Program-made: the position numbers and the translations under genes
Part shown: in pieces, positions 14,470 to 21,610 of the stretch
Layout of the letters: every line of letters begins with the position of its first letter
Position numbering within the stretch: position 1 is the stretch's first letter
IMG/VR virus record: IMGVR_UViG_3300042295_000056
Coordinates: 1 to 28,561 of that record
Origin: a virus
Length of the DNA stretch: 28,561 nt
Direction: 5' to 3' (one strand)
Notes under the pieces: model-generated
What the model was told of the DNA's origin: nothing
The model's database searches: none
The model's input: the letters and a program-made list of their open reading frames with translations, nothing else

Positions 14470-17400
14470 TTCTTTTTCTCAGGTTGTGTTTTTAGGAAGT
14501 CTTTCATTGACATCATTGGACCGATATCTTTTTCTGGTGTTGGATTCTTTAGGAATTCGCCGACGTCTTCTGGATGTTTTAGATCAGATTGTGAGTATAC
14601 TCGGACTTTCTGACCAGATGCATCAAGATACCAAGAGTTCTCATCACCAGTGTATTTCGGTGTAATCTTCTGCTCGTCGACTGGCTCGCCAGCGTGAATG
14701 TGAGCAAGTTCTTTGCTGTATTTAGCAAACATCTTTTTGGTGGTCGGTGTTGTTCCGACACCAATCTCGTCTGGTATACCAGCTTTTGGCTTATCAAATT
14801 CATCTGTGTCACCATCAATGTCTAGGTCTTTGCGGTCAACTGCGTGCTTGACTTGATGCATCATTCCTAGATTAGGATTGATCATGTGATGAACGTGATA
14901 CTTATGGCCAGATGCTTTGTGGTGAATCGGCTTCGGATTTACAGTTGGCTGATTACCGACTGCCATGTCAGCGGATTCCATTAGGAAGTCACCGAAGGAT
15001 AGGAAGGATTCGTTCTTTTGTTTTTTAGATTTCTTAGGTAATTTAGAAACCTCGCGTGTCATATTATCTTGTCGAGCTTTGGCTTTAGCCCCTTTATTTG
15101 TTGGACTTGCTTTCTTAGCAGGCTTTGGCTTAACAACAATATGTCTCCACAACATTTTTGTTGATCCTCTTTTCTCCGTTTTAAAGTCAAGCTGAAGCAT
15201 TCTTACTGGTTCGTCTCCCTCTGGAGACTCTTCCATGTTTACAACAACTTTAGTTCCGTCAATAGATACTTTGAAATTTCCCTTAGGATTACAGTAGTAA
15301 TCAGGTGGTTTGATTTCGGTTTTATTAGTTTTCTTATTAGTTATCAATGTAGCAACGTCATTTCCACAACCATGAACTTTTAACCATATATCTTTCAATT
15401 GTTCTTGGCCATCTTTAGTTTTTGCTAGATCTGCCATTGATCCACCAAATTCTTTAAGGTAATCTTTTTTCAAGTCTTCTTTACGTCTTTTTACCTCAGC
15501 TTCATCTATGTCATCTGCCCAGTAATTATATTTTGACTTAGATTTCATGTTTTTCAATTTTTCATCTATTTTCTTACCAATTTCTCCGCCGAGCCAAGTT
15601 TCTCCCGCCTTATCTGTACCAGAGTTTTTCATAGTAATGTTGTTTACATTATCGTAAGTCTTGAAAGAAAACTTTTTATTGATTAGATTTCCAGATTTAT
15701 CTTTGATAGTAACGATAACATCAGTAGGATCAGTTAATGGAGTTATACCAAGCTCTTTTAGCTTGTTAGGTCCTAGACCACCGACTTGCTGAGAAGAAAC
15801 TATTTCAGCTCCTTCATGTAGCAATTGTATGTAATCACGAAGTTCTTTTGCAGCATCTTCGTTTTGTTTTTCAGCAATATCCAGATCTCCACCAGCTTTA
15901 ACAAATCTATCGCGCAATTTTTCTGCTGCTTCGGTGTTTTCTGGACTTGGATGTATAAGAGCTGCTATTCCTGCTTCGTGTAGTTTTCCACTTAGGTCAG
16001 CAAGCAATCTGCCAGGATCATCTCCTGGTTCAATCTCTATCCCATATTTTTCGATCAGACGATTTGCTTCTAATGAGAATGTATCTCCTTTATCTGGAGC
16101 CAATTTTTTTCTCAACTCATCATGCACTGTTTCATTTCCTTTCATACCACCTAATACATTGCTATGCACGTAAATCTTTTTACCGCCACTGTGACTGGAT
16201 ATTAGATTATTCTCTGCTAGATAACGAAGAGCTTCAACTCGATCTTCTTCTGTATCAGCATTAACAAAATCTTTGTAACCCTTAATCATAGAATTAAATC
16301 TATCTAAATCTGGACCAGAAATAAAACTTGATTTATGTTTTTCTGCAAGATCTTCTAGTTTTTTGTTCATTTTTTTGGTTGTTGTATCTTGTTCGATCTC
16401 TGCTCCGATTTCTTTTCCACGCTTAATTTTCTGACTAGCTGTTTCAGTACTTTGTTGATCTACGGCTGTTTCAATTTCTTGCGGAGAAAGAGATGCTCCT
16501 CTATCTGGTTGAGCATCAACAGGTTGACTATTTGGTGAATTACTTTGTACACCTGCTGTATAAGTGTTTAGAGCAGACGCTGGACCATCCATTACTTTTG
16601 GCGCTAGGTTTACAGCAGCAGCTGGTTGACCATCACCTTGTGGTGCTTCTCTACCATTAGTAGCTGTTGGCTGCTGCGCTGGTTGTTCGCCACCCAGTTC
16701 TTCTAATTTTTTTGCGGCTGCAGCCTTAACTTTATCAGTCGAACCTCTAGATGCATATTGACCTAACGATAGCTTGTTGTCTGTATCTGCAATTTTGGCA
16801 AGGGCTTCTTCCTCTCCATGAGTTGCAACGTCATCTTGCTCTAACAAATCTCTGTCGGCTGTATGAGCATTGAATCCACCAGCTAAGAATGAATTGACAC
16901 GCGCGAAACCCCACTGTTGTGGAGTTGTATCTTCACGCAAGCCCATGTTCCATGATGCTACACCACGCGCATAGACTTCTTTGATGACCTTGACAGGAAC
17001 ACCAGTTTCATTCGACTTTCTGATTAATGATGCTTGTTCGAGCGGAGCTAAAGAATAGTTCTGCTCTGCGATGATGCGCTTCATGATAGTATTGACTGAG
17101 TGAATCAGATTATCACGTGACATGCTTTCTCTTAGTTTCTTTTTCTTTACTGGCGTCGGACTAAGCGAAATAGACTTGAAGCCCTGACCAGATCTACGGC
17201 GACCTTCAGCTTGACGTAGTTTTGGCTCGATACGTTTTGCTAGACGAGCAATGGCTGTTTTTCTGCGCGCGATCTGACGATCTACTGCTGCGCGCGAGGA
17301 ATAAGAAAGATCTTGATACTTTCTACCACGTAGAATGCGTTTGCGCATCATCTTGATTGCTACGCGCTTAGAGCGTCTACTAATTACCTTAGAGGTGGCT

Positions 17401-18503
17401 TTACGAGCAAGAGCGCGTCTTTGGCCAAGGCGAATCTTACCTTTGACACGACGCATTTGTGTGCGACGCTTTAGACGTTGGCTCAATGTAAGAACTGCTT
17501 CGTCTAGATCTTCAGAAAGATATTGTTTTAATTTATCCATCACAAGTTTAGCAGCAGACTTCAAACGAGAAGGCAGACCTGACTTGAACTTGGCTAGATC
17601 GCCAGCTTTCGCAGCAGCACGCATCTTTGACGCTGACATTCCGCCGACACCTTCTTCGTCTGGGTCGCGCTCGCCAGCGGAAACAACTTCGATTTCTTCG
17701 AACTTATATTCTGAACCGTTGTACTTGTTTGCTAGTGATTTGATATTTGCAAGACGATCGGAACCGACAACGATAATGACCTTATCGTATTTGTCTTCGA
17801 GCATTTTAAGCAAGCCGATAAAGCCAGCAGGATACATACTCTTTGGTGTATCTTGTACGATTCCTGGGAATGCCATCTTGGCTAGTTTTAGTTTATCGGA
17901 ATAAGGCAATGGATTCTTATCATCGCCTTCTGTTCTTGACAAGAAAAGACGAGCGTCTGCTTTGTTAGCTTTAGCGACAGCTTGAATTTTATCTACCAGT
18001 TTTTCATGTCCGACTGTTGGCGGATTCATGCGACCGAACGAGAACACAACTGACTTCATCGCAGCTTCTTTGATACCATCAGCGCGGATGATGTATTGTG
18101 GGTTTAGTTCGATAGCATTTGGCGCATCACCAGAAACGGTTTTGCCTTTCTTGAGATTGTTTAGAATATCTTTGCCAGAACCTTTCTTGAAAGGAGCAAT
18201 TCTATTAGGCTCGACTTCCTTGGTCTTGGTTTCTTTTTCTTGGGCTTGTGCTTGTTCGCCACCGACCTGAGTTTGAGCAGTGTGTACGCTAGGATCTTTG
18301 GGAGGTTGAACATGAGCAGCTGCATCTTGGTCACCAGAATCACGACGACGCTTTAGTTCTTCTTCAGCTGCATTACGTACGACGAGATCTTCGCTTCTTG
18401 CGAGATTAGCGATAGATTTGCTAGAACTCTTTGGATCTTGAATGAACTTGAGTCTAGCTTGAGTTTCGTCTGCTTCTTTGATTACTTCTATAAAGGACTT
18501 CAT
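14466..18503 (-). CDS. Giant multi-domain protein: nucleotidyltransferase plus nuclease-like and basic modules, probably packaged
   Basis: 1345 residues. The start MKSFIEVIKEAD resembles a T4 capsid-targeting peptide (cut after I8-K9-E10). Residues 144-146 form IKE/A just before a cytidylyltransferase-like/NMNAT-like domain (149-325) with GRMNPPTVGH (157-166), a VVGSDR turn and GMSASKMR (288-295). LDE/A (333-335) precedes a very basic, Arg/Lys-rich module (340-440). LRE/S (457-459) precedes the VYARGVASW...TTPQQWGFARVNS module (500-556). After a Q/A/P-rich linker comes an AT-rich part (about 690-1125) with PTDVIVTIKD...KKFSFKTY, possibly a PD-(D/E)XK-type nuclease core. An internal SFLSFGDFLMES (1166-1177) again looks like a targeting peptide. 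GGAG precedes ATG 18503. Confidence 0.75.
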   Translation of the reverse strand: MKSFIEVIKEADETQARLKFIQDPKSSSKSIANLARSEDLVVRNAAEEELKRRRDSGDQDAAAHVQPPKDPSVHTAQTQVGGEQAQAQEKETKTKEVEPNRIAPFKKGSGKDILNNLKKGKTVSGDAPNAIELNPQYIIRADGIKEAAMKSVVFSFGRMNPPTVGHEKLVDKIQAVAKANKADARLFLSRTEGDDKNPLPYSDKLKLAKMAFPGIVQDTPKSMYPAGFIGLLKMLEDKYDKVIIVVGSDRLANIKSLANKYNGSEYKFEEIEVVSAGERDPDEEGVGGMSASKMRAAAKAGDLAKFKSGLPSRLKSAAKLVMDKLKQYLSEDLDEAVLTLSQRLKRRTQMRRVKGKIRLGQRRALARKATSKVISRRSKRVAIKMMRKRILRGRKYQDLSYSSRAAVDRQIARRKTAIARLAKRIEPKLRQAEGRRRSGQGFKSISLSPTPVKKKKLRESMSRDNLIHSVNTIMKRIIAEQNYSLAPLEQASLIRKSNETGVPVKVIKEVYARGVASWNMGLREDTTPQQWGFARVNSFLAGGFNAHTADRDLLEQDDVATHGEEEALAKIADTDNKLSLGQYASRGSTDKVKAAAAKKLEELGGEQPAQQPTATNGREAPQGDGQPAAAVNLAPKVMDGPASALNTYTAGVQSNSPNSQPVDAQPDRGASLSPQEIETAVDQQSTETASQKIKRGKEIGAEIEQDTTTKKMNKKLEDLAEKHKSSFISGPDLDRFNSMIKGYKDFVNADTEEDRVEALRYLAENNLISSHSGGKKIYVHSNVLGGMKGNETVHDELRKKLAPDKGDTFSLEANRLIEKYGIEIEPGDDPGRLLADLSGKLHEAGIAALIHPSPENTEAAEKLRDRFVKAGGDLDIAEKQNEDAAKELRDYIQLLHEGAEIVSSQQVGGLGPNKLKELGITPLTDPTDVIVTIKDKSGNLINKKFSFKTYDNVNNITMKNSGTDKAGETWLGGEIGKKIDEKLKNMKSKSKYNYWADDIDEAEVKRRKEDLKKDYLKEFGGSMADLAKTKDGQEQLKDIWLKVHGCGNDVATLITNKKTNKTEIKPPDYYCNPKGNFKVSIDGTKVVVNMEESPEGDEPVRMLQLDFKTEKRGSTKMLWRHIVVKPKPAKKASPTNKGAKAKARQDNMTREVSKLPKKSKKQKNESFLSFGDFLMESADMAVGNQPTVNPKPIHHKASGHKYHVHHMINPNLGMMHQVKHAVDRKDLDIDGDTDEFDKPKAGIPDEIGVGTTPTTKKMFAKYSKELAHIHAGEPVDEQKITPKYTGDENSWYLDASGQKVRVYSQSDLKHPEDVGEFLKNPTPEKDIGPMMSMKDFLKTQPEKKK

Positions 18504-18542
18504 CTTATCTCCAGGATTGCCTTAGCTTTCTGAGCCACATAC

Positions 18543-18549
18543 TATTTAG
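18543..18549 (-). promoter_or_regulatory. Late promoter box CTAAATA (1345-residue gene)
   Basis: Minus-strand ACTAAATAGT between the 157-residue gene stop and the 1345-residue gene, 40 nt above its ATG. Same sequence as the other intergenic late boxes. Confidence 0.7.
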
Positions 18550-18555
18550 TAAAAA

Positions 18556-19029
18556 TTAATCTTTGTCTTCGAAGTCCAGTTCCTCTGGTGCACCATATTC
18601 GGTGTCTTCTGGATAATCATCAATATCGTCGACATCAATGTCAGATTCTTCGTCATCATATTCGTCATATACTGCATCTGGTTCGTCGAGTTCTTCGATC
18701 TCTGACATATCAATTTCGTACCAGTTAATCATACCTGCTTCGTGGAAGTCGCGGATATAATAGTGCTCTTCTAATTCGCCCAACTCGTCTAGGATTTCTT
18801 CAGCTTGTGACGCATACTCATCAAATTTGTCAAGATCTTGGTCTGTAGTTTTACGACCAAGAGTTGTCTTGCGAACAACAGCTAATGCTTTGTCCAAGTG
18901 TTGAGCAGCTTCACGAACTAAACCTAGTTCTTCATCAAACTTACGCGCAGCCAGAGCAGAGAATGCTTCTGATGCAAGTGGCGAGATGTCAAAGTTTTTA
19001 GTTTCGTAGTTGTCGATGATTAGATTCAT
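18556..19029 (-). CDS. Hypothetical protein with long acidic tail
   Basis: A 157-residue protein. Residues 1-95 look helical. From about residue 108 to the end it is extremely acidic, dominated by D and E (for example DDEESDIDVDDIDDYPED). No motif, signal or membrane segment is visible. AAGGAAA precedes ATG 19029, and it lies 18 nt below the holin-like gene in the late block. Acidic tails occur in DNA-mimic proteins, in scaffold-type proteins and in partners of very basic proteins such as the Arg/Lys-rich module of the next gene. I cannot choose among these. Confidence 0.65.
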   Translation of the reverse strand: MNLIIDNYETKNFDISPLASEAFSALAARKFDEELGLVREAAQHLDKALAVVRKTTLGRKTTDQDLDKFDEYASQAEEILDELGELEEHYYIRDFHEAGMINWYEIDMSEIEELDEPDAVYDEYDDEESDIDVDDIDDYPEDTEYGAPEELDFEDKD

Positions 19030-19047
19030 ACTGCAGTTTCCTTAATT

Positions 19048-19329
19048 TTATTTCTTTGGTGCAGGTGGTTGTTCTGGTTCAGTCTTAGCTTTCATAGCTA
19101 GAGCAGCACCACCAGCAGCGAGAACGATGCCAAGACCAGTTGCCCAATCCATAGCATCAAACTTACCATTGTTGTAAAGATCGTACATTGTTAGGGCGAA
19201 ATAAACAAACACACCCTTTGCCCATAGTAAACGACCTAGATCTAGTGTTTGATTATCTTTACCAGTAAAGGTATTTCTTAACATGTCTTTTAGCGATGTC
19301 ATAAATGTTTTCTCCTTATTGTCGGACAT
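19048..19329 (-). CDS. Small membrane protein, holin-like, two possible starts
   Basis: A 93-residue protein with two hydrophobic segments: about 36-51 (KGVFVYFALTMYDLY) and 61-80 (WATGLGIVLAAGGAALAM), then a polar PEQPPAPKK tail. A DLGRLLWA stretch precedes the first helix and a C-terminal GLGIVLAAGGAALAMK...TEP pattern is common in small phage membrane proteins of unknown function. ATG 19329 and the in-frame ATG 19302 (residue 10) each have a GGAG site upstream at 7 and 9 nt. The extra nine residues include two Lys. A late CTAAATA box lies about 30 nt upstream. Holin-like by size and topology only. Confidence 0.65.
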   Translation of the reverse strand: MSDNKEKTFMTSLKDMLRNTFTGKDNQTLDLGRLLWAKGVFVYFALTMYDLYNNGKFDAMDWATGLGIVLAAGGAALAMKAKTEPEQPPAPKK

Positions 19330-19356
19330 AACAATTCTCCATCACCTTACATGAAA

Positions 19357-19959
19357 CTATTTAGTGGTTTTATACCTTGAGATGGACCCTGAATGGTCAA
19401 CATAAAAGGTCTCAAATTTCATCTCTGGGAACTCAGATTCAAGTTCGTGTAGTGCATCTAGGTTTGATTTGGCGTCGTCAAACAGGCGAACCATTTCATA
19501 CTTACCATCCTTGATTAGTTCTCGGATGACTACCTTTTTGTTTTGGGCTGAGTCAGCGCCACCGACATTACCAGCGCGGTGAACATATACTTTACTTATA
19601 TCGAAGCCATACTTCTTGAATGTATCAAGGAACACGTTCTTGTCGTCTAGATCGCCGCGAGCAGTGACGATGACTATCTTCTTGTTAGCAAATGCGCTGA
19701 ATCGCGAGATGATAGACTTGGCTGTCTTAAACACCGTGGCGATCGGCTTGGCTGTTTTCTGAAACACCTCGGCACTGCGAAAGTCAGAGAAGTCAAGTGA
19801 CTCTCCGCTCTTTACTTTATACACATTGAACTCAGCAGGAGTCAGCGACTTGATGCGCTTGCCACCCTTTACGATATGGATCTTAGTATCTGTGGTGAAT
19901 AGCGTGTCATCAATATCAAATATTGTCAGGCTGGCGGTCTTTGATTCAAACAATCTCAT
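19357..19959 (-). CDS. HAD-superfamily phosphatase with L-x-E N-terminus
   Basis: A 200-residue HAD hydrolase with all four motifs: DIDDTL (nucleophile D15, acid D17), T99 in IVIVTARGD, K141/K142, and LFDD (D161, D162). A cap-like insertion (about 30-75) lies between motifs I and II. Layout and length resemble the phosphatase half of polynucleotide kinase-phosphatases and other phage HAD enzymes; the substrate cannot be read. It begins MRLFES, with a potential prohead-protease site after L3-F4-E5, although that is shorter than a normal targeting peptide. Its ATG overlaps the stop of the Cys-cluster gene (ATGA), so it is translated with that gene and the ligase-like gene from the late box at 21603. 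Confidence 0.85.
   Translation of the reverse strand: MRLFESKTASLTIFDIDDTLFTTDTKIHIVKGGKRIKSLTPAEFNVYKVKSGESLDFSDFRSAEVFQKTAKPIATVFKTAKSIISRFSAFANKKIVIVTARGDLDDKNVFLDTFKKYGFDISKVYVHRAGNVGGADSAQNKKVVIRELIKDGKYEMVRLFDDAKSNLDALHELESEFPEMKFETFYVDHSGSISRYKTTK
19358..19364 (-). promoter_or_regulatory. Late promoter box CTAAATA (holin-like gene)
   Basis: Minus-strand ACTAAATAGT overlaps the stop codon of the HAD gene and lies about 30 nt above the ATG of the 93-residue membrane protein. It could restart transcription for the 93- and 157-residue genes within the late block. Confidence 0.65.
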
Positions 19960-20351
19960 TTAATTGGTCCATTTACTAGCCAAGCGGTGCAAGATCGACT
20001 GGCAGCACACTTGAAGTGAAACAGATTACAATAACCCAGCTCTGCTAAATCAACAGTCTTCTCACCGTCAACGTGCTTAACATCATTGACAATACCAGAT
20101 TCAATACACTTTAACATCTTCGGTGACTCATCAAACGCAGCACAATTTCCACACTTCATAGTTTTGGCAGTAGCTTCGTCAATCTTCCATCGTTTGGCTG
20201 CATCTTTCCAGTAATTTCCTGGCTCGTTAGGATTAGCTGGACCATAATAGTATTCGTCGATTGCATGCTGACGATTTTCTAGGTTTACATGAATATCCTG
20301 TGTAGCAACAGGACAAGATTCTTCAAGTAAGAAAGGAATAAACTTTTTCAT
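19956..20351 (-). CDS. Cys-cluster protein with capsid-targeting-like N-terminus
   Basis: A 131-residue protein from ATG 20351, which overlaps the upstream stop as ATGA; a TTG nine bases further upstream has no properly spaced ribosome site. It starts MKKFIPFLLEES, with a possible cut after L8-L9-E10. After that come YYYGPANPNEPG, then CGNC (67, 70), C82, GYC (108), C115 and C121, ending TAWLVNGPIK. The pattern of C-x2-C followed by single spaced Cys suggests a Zn or Fe-S site; it reminds me of HiPIP-like phage proteins, but the cofactor is not proven. The same sequence style occurs in T4-like phages as unnamed proteins. It is sandwiched between the ligase-like and HAD genes. Confidence 0.8.
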   Translation of the reverse strand: MKKFIPFLLEESCPVATQDIHVNLENRQHAIDEYYYGPANPNEPGNYWKDAAKRWKIDEATAKTMKCGNCAAFDESPKMLKCIESGIVNDVKHVDGEKTVDLAELGYCNLFHFKCAASRSCTAWLVNGPIK

Positions 20352-21580
20352 CTTTGCCAACCTTTTAGTATATCTGGTGAGAAGTTTGCGCGCGAGAACT
20401 CAAGACGATCTACAATTTTGACTGCGTTCTTGCCAGTATGATCAATAGCAACGTATCCTTCTTGACTTGTAGCCATAAATCCTACAGCTGTTTTTAAGAA
20501 TGTACCGATGCCTTCTGCTTTGTTCATTTTAGAAACAATAACAATCTTGGCTTCGACGAGTAGTTTCATCAAGTCAAACACCTTGGCTATTTCCATAGGA
20601 TCGTTGTTGCTGAAGAACTTTAATACTCTTTGTTTTCTTTCACGAACTGCTTGCTTACCAGCTTCAGTTTTCTTTGAGTCTTCATCTTTCTGAAACTTGT
20701 CGGTGATGAACTGAACTAGACCACGAACGTGAGATGCGCCATTATCAATAATAGGTTGACCCATTCTAATCTTGCTGTTGTTAAAAGTCTTAGTCATAAT
20801 AAGCAGTTCTTCATCATTAGCAAAGCCATTTAGAATAGCTGGCTTGATAGTTTGAAATAATGTACCAGCCCTAGAAAGAACCTTTGTAACTTCTTCGGTT
20901 TCAGTTTGCGTCATGGTAGCTGTACCAGTCACATCGCGATAAGTCGCGTCATCAAACCAGACATTTTTGCTTGCTTTTAATTTACTTTTAATGTTTTTAC
21001 CGAAGCTGGCTTTCATTGTTTCAAAAGAACTGCCAGTATAAGTTGTGTGCCAGACGATTCCCATCTTAGCACTCTGAATCTGTTTTGCTAATTTAGTTTT
21101 GGTAGGAACTGCATAGACGATAGTGTTTGGGTGAAATGTCACACAAGATTCACCGCCAATTTCCTGCGTTCTTAAGTCTGACTGAGTAAACATCAGGTCA
21201 CCTTGGATAACACCTTTGATGCCCAACTCAGGTAAATACTTTAGACAGGTTACAAGTTTATCAGCTAGGTCGCCCGATGTATCAGCGCGCACTTCAGCTG
21301 GTGTCTTATAGACTTTAGGATTCTTGTTAAAGATACCTTTCTTGGCTACAAAGAACTTGCCATCACGAGGATCGATGCCAGCAAATACAGCAGGTGCGCC
21401 ATCCCACTTCACAGTGGTGTTTACTTTTACATTGCTATTACCAGCAAGCATGTCGCGTAGTGACTGAAGAAAGTTAATTGATTGTCTTGCTCCATCAACA
21501 CCACCGTTTAGAACATTATCTTCAAGATGTTCCATGTGTGTGTTCTTTGCTTCGACGAGATATTTGTTAAATCCAATCAT
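20348..21580 (-). CDS. Ligase-like covalent nucleotidyltransferase with capsid-targeting-like N-terminus
   Basis: A 410-residue protein. After the start MIGFNKYLVEAK (possible cut after L8-V9-E10) it shows an order of motifs like the ATP-dependent DNA/RNA ligase superfamily: VKWDGAPAVF with K58 as candidate adenylated Lys (motif I, K-x-D-G), IQGDLMF (125-131, motif III-like), EGYVAI (374-379, motif IV-like) and AVKIVDR (386-392, motif V-like with K388). About 200 residues separate the motif III-like and IV-like parts, longer than usual. The substrate could be DNA, RNA or a protein. GGAAG precedes ATG 21580, and a late box lies at 21603-21609. It opens the run of genes with capsid-targeting-like starts. 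Confidence 0.75.
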   Translation of the reverse strand: MIGFNKYLVEAKNTHMEHLEDNVLNGGVDGARQSINFLQSLRDMLAGNSNVKVNTTVKWDGAPAVFAGIDPRDGKFFVAKKGIFNKNPKVYKTPAEVRADTSGDLADKLVTCLKYLPELGIKGVIQGDLMFTQSDLRTQEIGGESCVTFHPNTIVYAVPTKTKLAKQIQSAKMGIVWHTTYTGSSFETMKASFGKNIKSKLKASKNVWFDDATYRDVTGTATMTQTETEEVTKVLSRAGTLFQTIKPAILNGFANDEELLIMTKTFNNSKIRMGQPIIDNGASHVRGLVQFITDKFQKDEDSKKTEAGKQAVRERKQRVLKFFSNNDPMEIAKVFDLMKLLVEAKIVIVSKMNKAEGIGTFLKTAVGFMATSQEGYVAIDHTGKNAVKIVDRLEFSRANFSPDILKGWQR

Positions 21581-21602
21581 AGATCTTCCTTTTTGCGTAA
21601 TC

Positions 21603-21609
21603 TATTTAG
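21603..21609 (-). promoter_or_regulatory. Late promoter box CTAAATA (ligase-like operon)
   Basis: Minus-strand CCTAAATAGA directly after the thyX terminator and about 23 nt above ATG 21580. Terminator followed at once by a late box would separate early thyX transcription from the late packaged-enzyme operon. Confidence 0.75.
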
Positions 21610-21610
21610 G

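Noticed and set aside
17335-17904. A 189-codon plus-strand frame opposite the nucleotidyltransferase and basic module
   Set aside because: Low-complexity Arg/Leu/Ser sequence caused by the Lys/Arg-rich coding strand opposite; all other evidence puts genes on the minus strand.
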